A stretch of 64,000 nucleotides of DNA from PGYT01 sp963675055 (GCA_963675055.2 CAXXJE010000005.1:620001-684000), one strand, 5' to 3'; shown: positions 9,722 to 19,214, numbered from the stretch's first letter. Notes: generated by a model not told the origin, from the letters alone. Translations and numbers: made by a program.

Positions 9722-11353
9722 TTACCCAAAAAGCAGCCTTACAATAAATACTGCACCGAGAATACCGGCAAGGTCAGCAAGCAGCCCGGCCGCCAGAGCA
9801 TGTCTCGTTCGTCTGATATTTACTGATCCGAAATAAACTGCCAGCACATAAAATGTTGTTTCTGTACTTCCGAAAAATGTGGAAGCAAGTATGCCTATAA
9901 ATGAATCTGGTCCGTGAATTGCCATTATTTCTGTCATCACACCCGTTGAACCACTACCTGAGAGAGGACGAATCAACGCCATAGGAATAACTTCAGGCGG
10001 CATACCAATCCAGCTAGCAGGGCCGGCAAGTACGTTTTCAAGCACCTGCATTACTCCGCCGGCTCGGAAAACAGCAATTGCAACGAGCATTCCGACAAGG
10101 TAAGGAATTATTTTAATCGCTATATTAAAACCTTCCTTGGCACCTTCCACAAATACTTCATAGACTTTTACTTTCTTTGCAAATCCATAGAGCATGAATG
10201 TGAAAATAATTAACGGTATAGCCAGTGTTGATATTGCAGTAATAATATTTTTAAATATATCGGCATCCATTCCCTCGAATGATGAAAAGAAGGAGGAGAG
10301 AATTCCGGTTGCAGCCAGCACTATAATAGCGGCGACAATTACGAATGCGGTTATGAAACTTCTTTTGCTGGCCTTAGCCCAATCAACAAAGTTGATGGAA
10401 GGGTCTGTGAATTTTTCGAAAATTTTTGTCGATGTTATCCCCACGGTAGTAGCACACATCGCGCCGAATATGGAGGTACCGATAATGATAGTCGGATTCG
10501 CACTTCCCATTGCAGCTCTTATTGCAATTGCTGTTGCCGGGATCAAAGTTAATCCGGCTGTATTGACTGCAAGGAACGTACACATCGCATTCGTAGCTGT
10601 ACCTTTATTCTCGTTAAGTTCGTCAAGTTCCTCCATCGCTTTCAAGCCGAAAGGAGTCGCGGCGTTACCGAGGCCAAGCATATTCGCGGAGATGTTCATG
10701 ATCATTGAGCCCATCGCTGGATGATCGTGAGGAACATTCGGGAACAGGAATTTTGTAATCGGTTTAACTACCCTGGCAATAATTTTAATCAGTCCGGCAT
10801 CTTCAGCTACTTTCATTACTCCGAGCCACAAGGCCATTATACCAATAAGTCCGAAAGCGATATTTACGGCTGTTCCGGCATAATCCAGCGCTGAATTTGT
10901 TACGTCGCGCATTTTGGCAAAGCTTACCTCTTCAAGTATAAGCGTTCCTGCAGCATGGACTGAATCATCAAAAGCAATGATTTTTGCTTTACCGCTAAGG
11001 TCATTCTCCTTACCGCCCATCTTTGCCATTTCGTTCCAGAACTTTGGCGTAGAATCATCGGTCTTCATAAATACCGTAACTTGTTCTTTCTTAGGATCAA
11101 CAGTTAGGCGTGCTTTCTGCGAGACTTTGTTAGTCTGTGTTACTCCGTAAAACCTGCTAAACTCAGCAGATTCAATTTCAATGTCAACGTCGTAGGATTT
11201 GCTTACGCCTTTTTCGAAACTCTCGCTAAAGACGTAGTTAACTTCGATTGGGTTTCCATTCTGATACTTGTTATTTACCTGATCAACTATATCGGTAGTG
11301 AGAGCAACTCCGATTCCGAGAATCAGTAAACCAAGCCATACATAGTTTAGCAT
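9722..11353 (-). CDS. SpmA/SpmB-type fused nucleoside-recognition (Gate) domain membrane protein
   Basis: This 543-residue inner-membrane protein appears to be a fusion of two Gate/nucleoside-recognition halves, like Bacillus SpmA and SpmB joined. The first half includes IMALWLGVMKVAEDAGLIK and NMLGLGNAATPFGLKAM; the second includes FNIAIKIIPYLVGMLVAI and RPLSGSGSTGVMTE. Between the first transmembrane helix and the first Gate domain lies a soluble insert of roughly 130 residues, rich in charged residues. Its transported substrate is unknown in this lineage; a sporulation role is not implied. It is the first gene of a likely operon with the hydroxyacid dehydrogenase. Confidence 0.85.
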   Translation of the reverse strand: MLNYVWLGLLILGIGVALTTDIVDQVNNKYQNGNPIEVNYVFSESFEKGVSKSYDVDIEIESAEFSRFYGVTQTNKVSQKARLTVDPKKEQVTVFMKTDDSTPKFWNEMAKMGGKENDLSGKAKIIAFDDSVHAAGTLILEEVSFAKMRDVTNSALDYAGTAVNIAFGLIGIMALWLGVMKVAEDAGLIKIIARVVKPITKFLFPNVPHDHPAMGSMIMNISANMLGLGNAATPFGLKAMEELDELNENKGTATNAMCTFLAVNTAGLTLIPATAIAIRAAMGSANPTIIIGTSIFGAMCATTVGITSTKIFEKFTDPSINFVDWAKASKRSFITAFVIVAAIIVLAATGILSSFFSSFEGMDADIFKNIITAISTLAIPLIIFTFMLYGFAKKVKVYEVFVEGAKEGFNIAIKIIPYLVGMLVAIAVFRAGGVMQVLENVLAGPASWIGMPPEVIPMALIRPLSGSGSTGVMTEIMAIHGPDSFIGILASTFFGSTETTFYVLAVYFGSVNIRRTRHALAAGLLADLAGILGAVFIVRLLFG

Positions 11354-11482
11354 ATTTCAACAGGATTTTTATTGGGTAAAATTATCAATAAATTTGACGG
11401 GTAAAATAAGCATTCTAATCCAAAAATAAATCTTTTATTTAGTCCCATTTCTATGATAAAATTCAGAAAGGAAATTAATACT

Positions 11483-12241
11483 ATGAAAGTCGCCCTTATT
11501 CAACTTAATCCCGTTTGGGAAAATACCAGCGACTCCATTAAACAGGTGGAGGGATTGACGGATAAGTTTGAAGAAGCCGATCTGCTGGTTTTCCCGGAAA
11601 TGTCACTTACCGGCTACACCATGAACTCTCAAAAACTCGCTGAGGAGCTGGATGGTGAATCGACAGTTTATTTTATCGAACTAGCAAGACAACTGAAAAA
11701 ACACATTGTGGCGGGAATAATTGAGAAGGCAGAGGACAAAACATACAATTCGGCCGTACACTTTAACAGGGATGGGCTGATATCAGCTCGTTATCGTAAA
11801 ATCCACCCTTTCTCAATGGCGGAAGAACATAAGTACTATTCACCTTCTAATGAAGTAGTAACTACTAAAATTGACGACATGACATTTGGTTTGTCGGTTT
11901 GTTACGATCTGCGATTTCCCGAGTTATACCGTTTGTACGGAAAACAGCGAGTTGACGGACTAATCAATATTGCGAATTGGCCCATTCAGCGAATTCATCA
12001 CTGGGACAAGTTGCTCGCTGCAAGGTCTGTAGAGAACCTGTGTTATATGATCGGATGCAATCGTACAGGCAAGGATCCGTTCTATGAGTACTGCGGAAAC
12101 AGTAGTGTTTATAGTCCAATGGGAGAACAGCTTGCTTGCATGAGTAAGGATGAAACAGTTGCTCTTGTGGAAATTGAAAAGGAAGAAGTCGATAAAACCA
12201 GGTTAAAATTAAACTTTCTTGATGATATCAAACTCATTTAA
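11483..12241 (+). CDS. Carbon-nitrogen hydrolase (nitrilase superfamily, omega-amidase-like)
   Basis: This 252-residue cytoplasmic amidase-type enzyme has the Glu-Lys-Cys triad: Glu39 (FPEMSLTGY), Lys106 (YRKIHPF) and Cys140 (SVCYDLRFPE). Size and motifs match the YafV/omega-amidase branch, which hydrolyses alpha-keto amides. I chose ATG 11483 because AAAGGAAA lies about 9 bases upstream. The frame also has an ATG at 11453, which would add ten unlikely residues. It is divergent from the SpmA/SpmB-like gene and convergent with a small hypothetical gene. Confidence 0.87.
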   Translation: MKVALIQLNPVWENTSDSIKQVEGLTDKFEEADLLVFPEMSLTGYTMNSQKLAEELDGESTVYFIELARQLKKHIVAGIIEKAEDKTYNSAVHFNRDGLISARYRKIHPFSMAEEHKYYSPSNEVVTTKIDDMTFGLSVCYDLRFPELYRLYGKQRVDGLINIANWPIQRIHHWDKLLAARSVENLCYMIGCNRTGKDPFYEYCGNSSVYSPMGEQLACMSKDETVALVEIEKEEVDKTRLKLNFLDDIKLI

Positions 12242-12270
12242 GCTCGTGAACACATATAAATGATAACTTA

Positions 12271-12468
12271 TCAGCAAACAACCTTGTAACACTTTGAGGA
12301 TTCATTTTCTTTACGGAACTGAATATAAAAATAATTATCATTTTCCCGCGATTCTTTATGATGAAGGATTATTTCACAGTTATAACCGGCTTCCCTTTTT
12401 TTATCCAGGAAAGTCTTGAAGTTTTCATCCAGGAATTTCTGTGCTTTTTGAATTGATAAACTCTCCAT
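12271..12468 (-). CDS. Small hypothetical protein (65 aa)
   Basis: I do not recognise this 65-residue protein. It is hydrophilic, starts MESLSIQKAQKFLDENF and alternates helix-like and strand-like segments, with two Cys near the C-terminus. A GAGG sits 6 bases before the ATG, and no competing gene occupies the other strand, so a real small gene is plausible. Confidence 0.55.
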   Translation of the reverse strand: MESLSIQKAQKFLDENFKTFLDKKREAGYNCEIILHHKESRENDNYFYIQFRKENESSKCYKVVC

Positions 12469-12812
12469 AAGAACCTCAATGTATTTTTCATTTCAAAGAA
12501 TTTATGGCGGGATGATTTCATTTTTGTTTGAATCTGCCACCCTCTCATTCAGTAGTTATCATCGAAAATTTCTTACATGATTTTAGAAATATTGTCCACT
12601 GAAATAATCTGAATAAATATATTTCATTTTAATTTTATGCACATTGACTCCCGGCACAATAAAGTTCGCATTTTTCAGCAATTATTATTCCGGTAAATTA
12701 AATACTCTATTTTAATGGCATATAGTTGGTATTACCGGCGTGAGTTCTCACTATAATTCACTATATTTGCACCAATTATTTTTGAAACCGATATACGAAA
12801 GATTTTGTACTC
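12469..12812. other. Gene-free divergent intergenic region
   Basis: This stretch of about 344 bases separates the small hypothetical gene (minus) from the EamA permease (plus). I see no ORF or RNA gene in it. Near the right end it holds a TAnnTTTG-type promoter element (12762-12769), preceded by a short inverted repeat, GTGAG-TT-CTCAC (12740-12751), that could be an operator. The rest is AT-rich without recognisable structure. Confidence 0.5.
12755..12769 (+). promoter_or_regulatory. Bacteroidota-like promoter -7 element before the EamA permease
   Basis: The 15-mer AATTCACTATATTTG contains TATATTTG, matching the TAnnTTTG -7 consensus of the Bacteroidota housekeeping sigma factor. It ends 43 bases before the GTG start at 12813. 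The identical 15-mer occurs at 21332-21346, also just upstream of a gene. No clear -33 TTTG was found at the usual spacing. Confidence 0.5.
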
Positions 12813-13733
12813 GTGAAAAAATTAGACAGTTTTGCACCCCTGTTCGTAATATTAGCCGCGTCATTCTGGGGAATTGACGGCATAGTTTTAAGACCATATT
12901 TGTATTCGCTTCCGGTACCACTGGTAGTTTTCCTCGAAAGCAGTATTGTTGCTGTCATACTTTCACCAATTTTCTTTAAACAGGCTCATATAGTAAAAAA
13001 TCTTTCGGCAAAGGATTTGCTTGCCTTCGCCGGAGTTGCGTTCTTCGGCGGCGCGCTCGGCACCATGGCGATTACCAAAGCAGTATTTTACGTTAATTTT
13101 GTGAATCTTTCTATTGTAGTCCTGATTCAAAAGCTTCAGCCTATTTTTGCGCTTATACTTGCCAGCATTTTTCTTAAAGAGCGTCTTCCGAAAGTCTTTT
13201 TTATATGGGCCGGCGTCGCAATAGTTGGAGCTTATTTTATGACATTCGGAACTAAGTTCCCCAACCTGAATACCGGTGAAGAAACAGTCTACGCTGCATT
13301 TTTCGCGTTACTCGCTGCTTTCAGTTTCGGATTCTCAACGGTATTGAGTAAACGAGCTCTTAAAAACGTAACTTACGCATTAGGAACGTATCTTCGATTT
13401 CTAGTCACAACAATTATTATGCTGGTGGTTTTATTGTCCTTCGGAGATACAAGTTCGTTCAACGAGATTACCGGGGACCAGTGGCTGATCTTTGTGATTA
13501 TCGCATTTACATCAGGCGGACTGGCAATTTTCCTTTACTATTTCGGACTTAAACGCATTACAGCTTCACTGGCTACTATATGCGAATTATCCTTCCCACT
13601 AACCGCGATACTGCTTGAATATTTTCTGCGTGATAATATTCTTGACTGGGTCCAGTGGCTGGGCGCGCTCATACTGATCTACAGCATAATAAAAGTATCG
13701 GGTGTCGGTATTGCCAAGAAAAAGGATTATTGA
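12813..13733 (+). CDS. EamA/DMT-family permease
   Basis: This 306-residue inner-membrane protein has about ten hydrophobic helices arranged as two EamA repeats. The second repeat starts near residue 160 (FFALLAAFSFGFSTVLSKRAL). These transporters export amino acids, sugars or other small metabolites; the substrate is not predictable. The start is GTG at 12813; there is no ATG closer to the hydrophobic N-terminus. It stands alone between divergent and convergent neighbours. Confidence 0.87.
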   Translation: MKKLDSFAPLFVILAASFWGIDGIVLRPYLYSLPVPLVVFLESSIVAVILSPIFFKQAHIVKNLSAKDLLAFAGVAFFGGALGTMAITKAVFYVNFVNLSIVVLIQKLQPIFALILASIFLKERLPKVFFIWAGVAIVGAYFMTFGTKFPNLNTGEETVYAAFFALLAAFSFGFSTVLSKRALKNVTYALGTYLRFLVTTIIMLVVLLSFGDTSSFNEITGDQWLIFVIIAFTSGGLAIFLYYFGLKRITASLATICELSFPLTAILLEYFLRDNILDWVQWLGALILIYSIIKVSGVGIAKKKDY

Positions 13734-13744
13734 TTAGTACCGGA

Positions 13745-14050
13745 TTACGAAACCGGTTCAAGACTCCTCTGACGGAACAACACCTGGATATGATTCGAAC
13801 CTTCATGCGGTGTAAATATTTGTACGATTTCCCACGAATCATCATATCTATCCAGGAGATCCCGAAGATGCTGTATTTTAAGTTGAGTTTCAGTGCTTGA
13901 ATTTATTAAATCTTTCTCTTCCTCTCTAACACTCCACTCGAAGGATTCGACTCTGAAATTGTATTGGCGTTTTTTACCATTGACTGTTACTTCAACTTCA
14001 GCAATCTGGTTATCGCCGAAATGCGGAATCGGTATGCATATCTCTCTCAT
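13745..14050 (-). CDS. Hypothetical protein (101 aa) downstream of efflux permease
   Basis: This unrecognised 101-residue soluble protein begins MREICIPIPHFGDNQIAEVEV and is probably beta-rich at the start and helical in the middle (LKIQHLRDLLDRYDDSW). GGGGGT lies 6 bases before the ATG. It starts 15 bases after the permease stop and so is probably the last gene of the efflux operon. No function can be assigned. Confidence 0.6.
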   Translation of the reverse strand: MREICIPIPHFGDNQIAEVEVTVNGKKRQYNFRVESFEWSVREEEKDLINSSTETQLKIQHLRDLLDRYDDSWEIVQIFTPHEGSNHIQVLFRQRSLEPVS

Positions 14051-14065
14051 TTACTACCCCCATTT

Positions 14066-16504
14066 TTATTCGTAGTGTAAAGATTTAATTGGATTTGCCA
14101 GTGCAGCTTTAACTGACTGAAAACTTACTGTAAGCAATGAAATAATTAACGCAGCAGTTCCGGCCATAATGAATGTGACCGCGCTTATAGATGTTGAATA
14201 TGCAAAAGTGCCCAGCCATTCCTTCATTCCCCAAAATGCAACGGGCCATGCAATTAGGTTTGAAATCAGTACAAGCTTGAGGAATTCGCTTGATAAATTA
14301 ATAACAATACTGGAAACAGTTGCTCCAAGAGTCTTACGAATGCCTATCTCCTTCGTTTTCTGTTCGGCTTCAAACGAAGCAAGACCAAATAATCCAAGAC
14401 AAGCAATGAAGATTGCCAGTCCCGAAAACATACCCGTAAGTTCACCGAGTCGTGCTTCCTCTCTGTACAATTCTTCAAATCTCTCATCAAGAAAAGTATA
14501 CTCGAAAGGATAATCAGGTCGTAACCCGGACCACTCATTCTCCAGAAAAGCAAGCGTAGCCTTCAGGTTTTCCGGATTAACCCTTACGGATACCCTGTGT
14601 ACCTGCGGTTGTATTACATAAATTTGTGGAGCAATCTTATTATGCAGTGACTCGAAATTATTATCCGCAACTACCCCAACAATTCTCCCGCTTCTATTGC
14701 CGTAAACGAATGGTCTGCCGACTGCATTTTCAACGGGAAGCCAGCCAAGCTTTTTCACTGCTTCTTCATTAAGAACAAAAGCTTCGGCACTGTCTGAAGC
14801 AAATTCACGCGACTGCATTCTTCCCGCGACAATTTCCATATCATATGTATTAAAGAAGTCATAGTCGATCTCAATTACTGCGATTCTAAACGGAACCTGT
14901 CCCGGGTTATCCCCGTCCTTGGTGCGCGCTCCCCAACTGTTTAATAGTCTATCAGACGGGACAAGCCTTGAGAACGAAGCATTCACGACACCCGGATTCA
15001 TTTTCAGTCTGCCCTTAATGGACTCAGCCTTATCCCACATAGTATTATCAGCAGGGAGAAGAACAATTTGTTCTTTGGTAAATCCAAGATCCTTGTTCTG
15101 CATGAATTTCATCTGGTCTATGACAATTCCGACTGCAATGATTAAGGCGATTGAAATTGTAAATTGTGATACAACTAAAATTTTCCTAAATAAAATAGAT
15201 CCGGACTTCAGTCCCACTTTGCTCTTTAACACCTCGACCGGGATGAAACCTGATAAATACGCAGCCGGATAACTGCCTGAAATCAGGCTAACGATAAACA
15301 GGAAAAGAACTAATCCCCCACCTATAAACGGATCCGAGAAGATGTTAAGTGAAAGTTCTTTACCGGCAAAAGTATTGAATGACGGGAGCATCAGTTCAAC
15401 CATAATTATGGCGACTATGAGAGACAGAAGTGAAATAAAAAACGATTCCCCGAGGAACTGGTAAACGAGCTGTTGTCTTAATGCTCCGAGAACCTTTCGC
15501 ATTCCGATTTCACGCGCACGTTTGGCAGAACGCGCCGTTGCAAGGTTCATGAAGTTAATACATGCAATACCGAGGATAAACAACGCGATGATTACAAACA
15601 GGTATATATTGTCAATGTTACCATTCTCACCAACCTCAGATGAGAGATGCGACTTCAGATGAATATCCGTCAGTCTCTGCAGGTGGAGAATATTTGTTTC
15701 ATGCGGCATTCTGACCGGAGTATCAACAGTTCCATCACCCTCTCTGTCTGAAAGATGTCTGTCAAGAAACTCGGGAAACCGGGATTCAAGGGTTTCCGGA
15801 GTAACGTTTTCAGGAAACAGAATATAGGTAAGGTAATTATTACTACTCCAGTTAGTCCTGAAATATTCTTCACCGAAAACCGGGACAAGAGTTTTAAATG
15901 ATCCTAAAATATCGAATTGGAAATGTGTATTCTGAGGCAAATTATTAATAACACCGGTAACCTTCAGGGATACCCGATCCTCATAGTTAATGACTTTATC
16001 AACAGGATTCTCATCGCCGAAATATTTTTCAGCGATTGATTTTGTAAGCACAATCGAATTCGGTTCTTTTAATGCTGATTCCGGATTACCGTAAATGAAT
16101 TCATAATCAAATATCCTGAAGAAATTCTCTTCCGCCCAGAATAGTTCCTGCTCAACGAATGATCTGCCATCATCCAGTTTTATTAGTGTATTAAAGCCCG
16201 CCCTGACTCTGGCAATTTCTTCTATCAGATCAGGGTAGTCATTCTTGAGAAGCATTGCAATCGGCGGGGCGACACGAGCCAGATGCAGACTGCTTTCACC
16301 ATCATTGTTCAGCCATTCACGGGTAACCCTGTAAATCCTGTCGTGGTTTTTATAGAACTTATCATAACTCAGTTCATCCTTCACGAATAATAAAATCAGT
16401 ATTGTACAGGCAATACCGACTGATAATCCCAGGATGTTAATCAGAGTATAAGTCTTATATTTAAATAAATTTCTGGATGCAATTTTCAGGTAATTCTTAA
16501 ACAT
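14066..16504 (-). CDS. MacB/FtsX-type ABC transporter permease
   Basis: This 812-residue permease has two FtsX halves. Each half has a helix, a large periplasmic MacB-like domain and three further helices (near residues 285-455 and 685-800). The motif ARSAKRAREIGMRKVLGA and its second copy EAEQKTKEIGIRKTLGA are the coupling segments seen in this family. Such permeases use ATP hydrolysis to drive export or signalling across the envelope together with an adaptor and an outer-membrane channel. Two ATPases and a HlyD adaptor lie immediately upstream. The fused-pair architecture is common in Bacteroidota; the substrate is unknown. Confidence 0.88.
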   Translation of the reverse strand: MFKNYLKIASRNLFKYKTYTLINILGLSVGIACTILILLFVKDELSYDKFYKNHDRIYRVTREWLNNDGESSLHLARVAPPIAMLLKNDYPDLIEEIARVRAGFNTLIKLDDGRSFVEQELFWAEENFFRIFDYEFIYGNPESALKEPNSIVLTKSIAEKYFGDENPVDKVINYEDRVSLKVTGVINNLPQNTHFQFDILGSFKTLVPVFGEEYFRTNWSSNNYLTYILFPENVTPETLESRFPEFLDRHLSDREGDGTVDTPVRMPHETNILHLQRLTDIHLKSHLSSEVGENGNIDNIYLFVIIALFILGIACINFMNLATARSAKRAREIGMRKVLGALRQQLVYQFLGESFFISLLSLIVAIIMVELMLPSFNTFAGKELSLNIFSDPFIGGGLVLFLFIVSLISGSYPAAYLSGFIPVEVLKSKVGLKSGSILFRKILVVSQFTISIALIIAVGIVIDQMKFMQNKDLGFTKEQIVLLPADNTMWDKAESIKGRLKMNPGVVNASFSRLVPSDRLLNSWGARTKDGDNPGQVPFRIAVIEIDYDFFNTYDMEIVAGRMQSREFASDSAEAFVLNEEAVKKLGWLPVENAVGRPFVYGNRSGRIVGVVADNNFESLHNKIAPQIYVIQPQVHRVSVRVNPENLKATLAFLENEWSGLRPDYPFEYTFLDERFEELYREEARLGELTGMFSGLAIFIACLGLFGLASFEAEQKTKEIGIRKTLGATVSSIVINLSSEFLKLVLISNLIAWPVAFWGMKEWLGTFAYSTSISAVTFIMAGTAALIISLLTVSFQSVKAALANPIKSLHYE

Positions 16505-16519
16505 AAATACCCTTCGCTG

Positions 16520-17185
16520 TTAATTCTTATCTATCCAGCCATCTGAGAGATTGATGATCCTGTTACCATAACCGGCATTTAATTCGGAATGTGTGACCTG
16601 AACGATTGTAGTACCGTCATCATTCAGGTTTTTCAGCAATTCCATAATTTCTTTCCCTTGTTCCGAATGCAGGTTGCCGGTTGGTTCATCAGCGAGAATA
16701 ATTTTAGGTTGCGAAATCAATGCGCGCGCAACCGCAACTAACTGCTGCTGTCCCCCGGACAATTGATTCGGGAAAAGATCTTTCTTTGCGACGATATTAA
16801 ACCGGTCGAGTATTTCCGCAACTCTTCCCTTTCGTTCAGACGACTTAACTTTCTGATATAGCAAGGGTGTTTCCAGATTTTCATAAACCGTGAGTTCGTC
16901 AATCAGGTGGTACTGCTGAAAAACAAATCCTATCATTGATTTGTGAAGTTCCGATAATTGTTTCTCACTCATTTTATGAACCGGCTGATCCATAAAATAG
17001 TATTCACCGCCGGAAGGTGTATCCAGCATACCGAGAATATAAAGTAAAGTGGATTTACCCGCCCCTGATGGTCCCATAATTGAGATGAATTCACCTTCAT
17101 CGATAGTAAGGTTGATGTCCCTCAATACATAAGTTTTAACGAACTTGTTCTTATAATATTTTTCAATATTGTTTAGCTTTATCAT
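16520..17185 (-). CDS. ABC transporter ATP-binding protein with altered signature and D-loop
   Basis: This is a 221-residue ATPase of the LolD/MacB type. Walker A (GPSGAGKST, 38-46), Q-loop Gln90, Walker B (ILADE, 163-167) and H-loop His199 are intact. The signature reads LSGGQQQLV, where the neighbouring paralogue has LSGGQQQRV, and the D-loop reads NLHS instead of NLDS (His173). It starts 29 bases after the second ATPase gene and ends 15 bases before the permease. It may be a specialised partner subunit rather than a duplicate. Confidence 0.87.
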   Translation of the reverse strand: MIKLNNIEKYYKNKFVKTYVLRDINLTIDEGEFISIMGPSGAGKSTLLYILGMLDTPSGGEYYFMDQPVHKMSEKQLSELHKSMIGFVFQQYHLIDELTVYENLETPLLYQKVKSSERKGRVAEILDRFNIVAKKDLFPNQLSGGQQQLVAVARALISQPKIILADEPTGNLHSEQGKEIMELLKNLNDDGTTIVQVTHSELNAGYGNRIINLSDGWIDKN

Positions 17186-17214
17186 TCAGCCGCCGAATTA
17201 GTATATGAAGAATT

Positions 17215-17904
17215 TTATACGTGAAATTTCTCTTTGAAATTCTCTGTTACTACATGACCGTCGAACAAGTGAACTATCCTGTTACCATACTCAGCGTATG
17301 TCGGCGAGTGAGTTACCATAACAATTGTTGTTCCCTGTTCATTTAAAGTAGTTAGAAGGCTCATAACTTCATCACCGCGTTCGGAGTCGAGGTTACCGGT
17401 CGGCTCATCCGCAAGAATAATTTTGGGATTACTTACAATTGCTCGCGCAACCGCAACACGCTGTTGCTGACCACCCGAAAGCTGCTGCGGGAAATGGTTC
17501 ACCCTGTGCATAATCTCCATTCGTTCAAGTACCTCGTTTACTTTCTTTTTACGATCGCTTGAACTATAGCCGAGATACAGTAAAGGCAGTTCAACATTTT
17601 CAAAAACCGTTAGCTCGTCAATCAAATTAAAACTCTGGAATACGAATCCAATATTTTCTTTTCTCAATTTAGCTCTTTGGCGTTCGGAATAATTTGAAAC
17701 CTCCTCACCAGTAAAAAAATACTTTCCATTACTAGGATTATCAAGCAATCCAAGAATATTAAGCAGTGTTGATTTTCCACAACCGGAAGGACCCATTATC
17801 GAAACGAATTCTCCTTCCTCTATTTCAATATTCACATTGTTTAACGCAGTTGTTTCCACTTCTTCAGTGGTGTAAAGTTTTTGCAGATTTTCTGTTTTAA
17901 TCAT
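17215..17904 (-). CDS. ABC transporter ATP-binding protein (canonical LolD/MacB type)
   Basis: This 229-residue ATPase has every standard motif: Walker A GPSGCGKST (38-46), Gln90, signature LSGGQQQRVAVARA (142 onward), Walker B with ILADEPTGNLDS including Asp173, and the H-loop VTHS. It likely powers the MacB-type permease two genes downstream. It follows the HlyD-type adaptor by 59 bases on the same strand. It is clearly paralogous to the next ATPase, with near-identical spacing of all motifs. Confidence 0.9.
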   Translation of the reverse strand: MIKTENLQKLYTTEEVETTALNNVNIEIEEGEFVSIMGPSGCGKSTLLNILGLLDNPSNGKYFFTGEEVSNYSERQRAKLRKENIGFVFQSFNLIDELTVFENVELPLLYLGYSSSDRKKKVNEVLERMEIMHRVNHFPQQLSGGQQQRVAVARAIVSNPKIILADEPTGNLDSERGDEVMSLLTTLNEQGTTIVMVTHSPTYAEYGNRIVHLFDGHVVTENFKEKFHV

Positions 17905-17963
17905 TTTATTCCTCTTCCGATAATTTAAACGATATTCAAATTCTTTGAAAAATATTTATGTTG

Positions 17964-19214
17964 TTAATTGAGAATAAGTTTCTCATTGTCGCCGAAATTC
18001 TCGTATGAAGACGTTACAACCTTTTCGCCCTCCTGTAAGCCGGACAGTACTTCATAAACCTGCGTATTCTGCTGGCCAATACTGATATCCCTCTTCGTTG
18101 CAAAAGAGCCAGACGGGTCAAGTACAAAGATCCACTGTCCGCCGGTAGTCTGGTAAAATCCCCCCCTGTCCACCATAAGTGCATTACGAAGTTCGCCGAG
18201 AGCTAATTTCATCTGTAAAGTTTGACCGCGTCTAATGCCTTGCGGTTGTACATCGGCAAACTGTAAATCAACTTCAAACCTGCCGTTGCTCACCTCGGGA
18301 TATACGGTTTTAATATTCATGTTATACATAGTTCCCGCGAATGTAAATGTAGCTGTCTGACCAACCGCAACTCTCGCAATATAATGCTCATCAATTTGAG
18401 CGACAACTTTATAGGCGTCAATATTATCAATCTGTCCCAGATTCTGTCCGCTTGAAATAGACTGACCAATTTCGGCATTCAGCGAAGTTAACTGCCCTTT
18501 TATAGGAGCACGGACAGTTAGGTTCTCGATCTGACGTTTTGCAACTTTCAGGTTATCTTCCATACGATCAATAGATATAGATAACTGCTGCACCTGATTT
18601 TCCCTGAACAATGAATCGGTCTTCTGTGATTCCAAAGTTAATTCGAGACTACGCTTAAGGAACTCATACTGTTCCTTGCTATCCTCATACTCGAAATCGG
18701 AAATGAGATTCTTCTCGTGCATCTCCTTATCTCTTTTATAAATTCTCTCCTGTCTTCTAAGCTGATTAAGCAAAGACAGTTTCTGTGAAGTCAACTGAAG
18801 CTTATTCTGCTCCATCGACAGCCTCGTACCTCTTAATGAGTTCATCTGCTGGAATAATTGAGCTTCGTTATACATCACGCTGAGAGTAAGATTAGGATTT
18901 TCCAACTGAATAATAGGATCACCCTCTTCAAGAAATGCGCCTTCTTCAACAAACTTATCTACTACCCGTCCGCCTTCACTCACATCGAGATAAAAAGTCT
19001 CAATCGGTTGAACAGTACCTGTAATCGGTATATTTTCGTTAAACGGACCGTAAGAAACTTCTGAAATTGTAATACGCTCCGTATCAACGTTTAACTTTGA
19101 TGAATTATCCCCCAGTACAAAATTGTAAACCAGGAATAGAAAAAACAAAGCGCCAAGACTGTATAGCGATATAGTTTTAACAGTCCATTTCTTCTTTTTA
19201 ATTTTTCTATCCAT
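17964..19214 (-). CDS. HlyD/RND-type efflux periplasmic adaptor
   Basis: This 416-residue membrane-fusion protein has one N-terminal transmembrane helix (about residues 13-35). A lipoyl half follows, with a long coiled-coil hairpin rich in Gln, Leu and Arg around residues 125-235, then the second lipoyl half (VRAPIKGQLTSLNAEIGQ) and a beta-barrel. It bridges the inner-membrane permease to an outer-membrane channel; no TolC-like gene is in the window. A strong AAGGAGG (19219-19225) precedes the ATG, and it is the first gene of the four-gene efflux run. Confidence 0.9.
   Translation of the reverse strand: MDRKIKKKKWTVKTISLYSLGALFFLFLVYNFVLGDNSSKLNVDTERITISEVSYGPFNENIPITGTVQPIETFYLDVSEGGRVVDKFVEEGAFLEEGDPIIQLENPNLTLSVMYNEAQLFQQMNSLRGTRLSMEQNKLQLTSQKLSLLNQLRRQERIYKRDKEMHEKNLISDFEYEDSKEQYEFLKRSLELTLESQKTDSLFRENQVQQLSISIDRMEDNLKVAKRQIENLTVRAPIKGQLTSLNAEIGQSISSGQNLGQIDNIDAYKVVAQIDEHYIARVAVGQTATFTFAGTMYNMNIKTVYPEVSNGRFEVDLQFADVQPQGIRRGQTLQMKLALGELRNALMVDRGGFYQTTGGQWIFVLDPSGSFATKRDISIGQQNTQVYEVLSGLQEGEKVVTSSYENFGDNEKLILN

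Noticed and set aside
10194..10724. 176-codon plus-strand ORF inside the SpmA/SpmB-like gene
   Set aside because: Antisense to a well-supported membrane protein; hydrophobicity mirrors the real gene and there is no ribosome-binding site.
12740..12751. GTGAG-TT-CTCAC inverted repeat as a defined operator
   Set aside because: Arms are only five bases, and no regulator can be named; kept as a note inside the intergenic entry.
13655..13900. 81-codon plus-strand ORF across the EamA gene end
   Set aside because: It overlaps the end of the permease and the opposite-strand hypothetical gene without its own ribosome-binding site.
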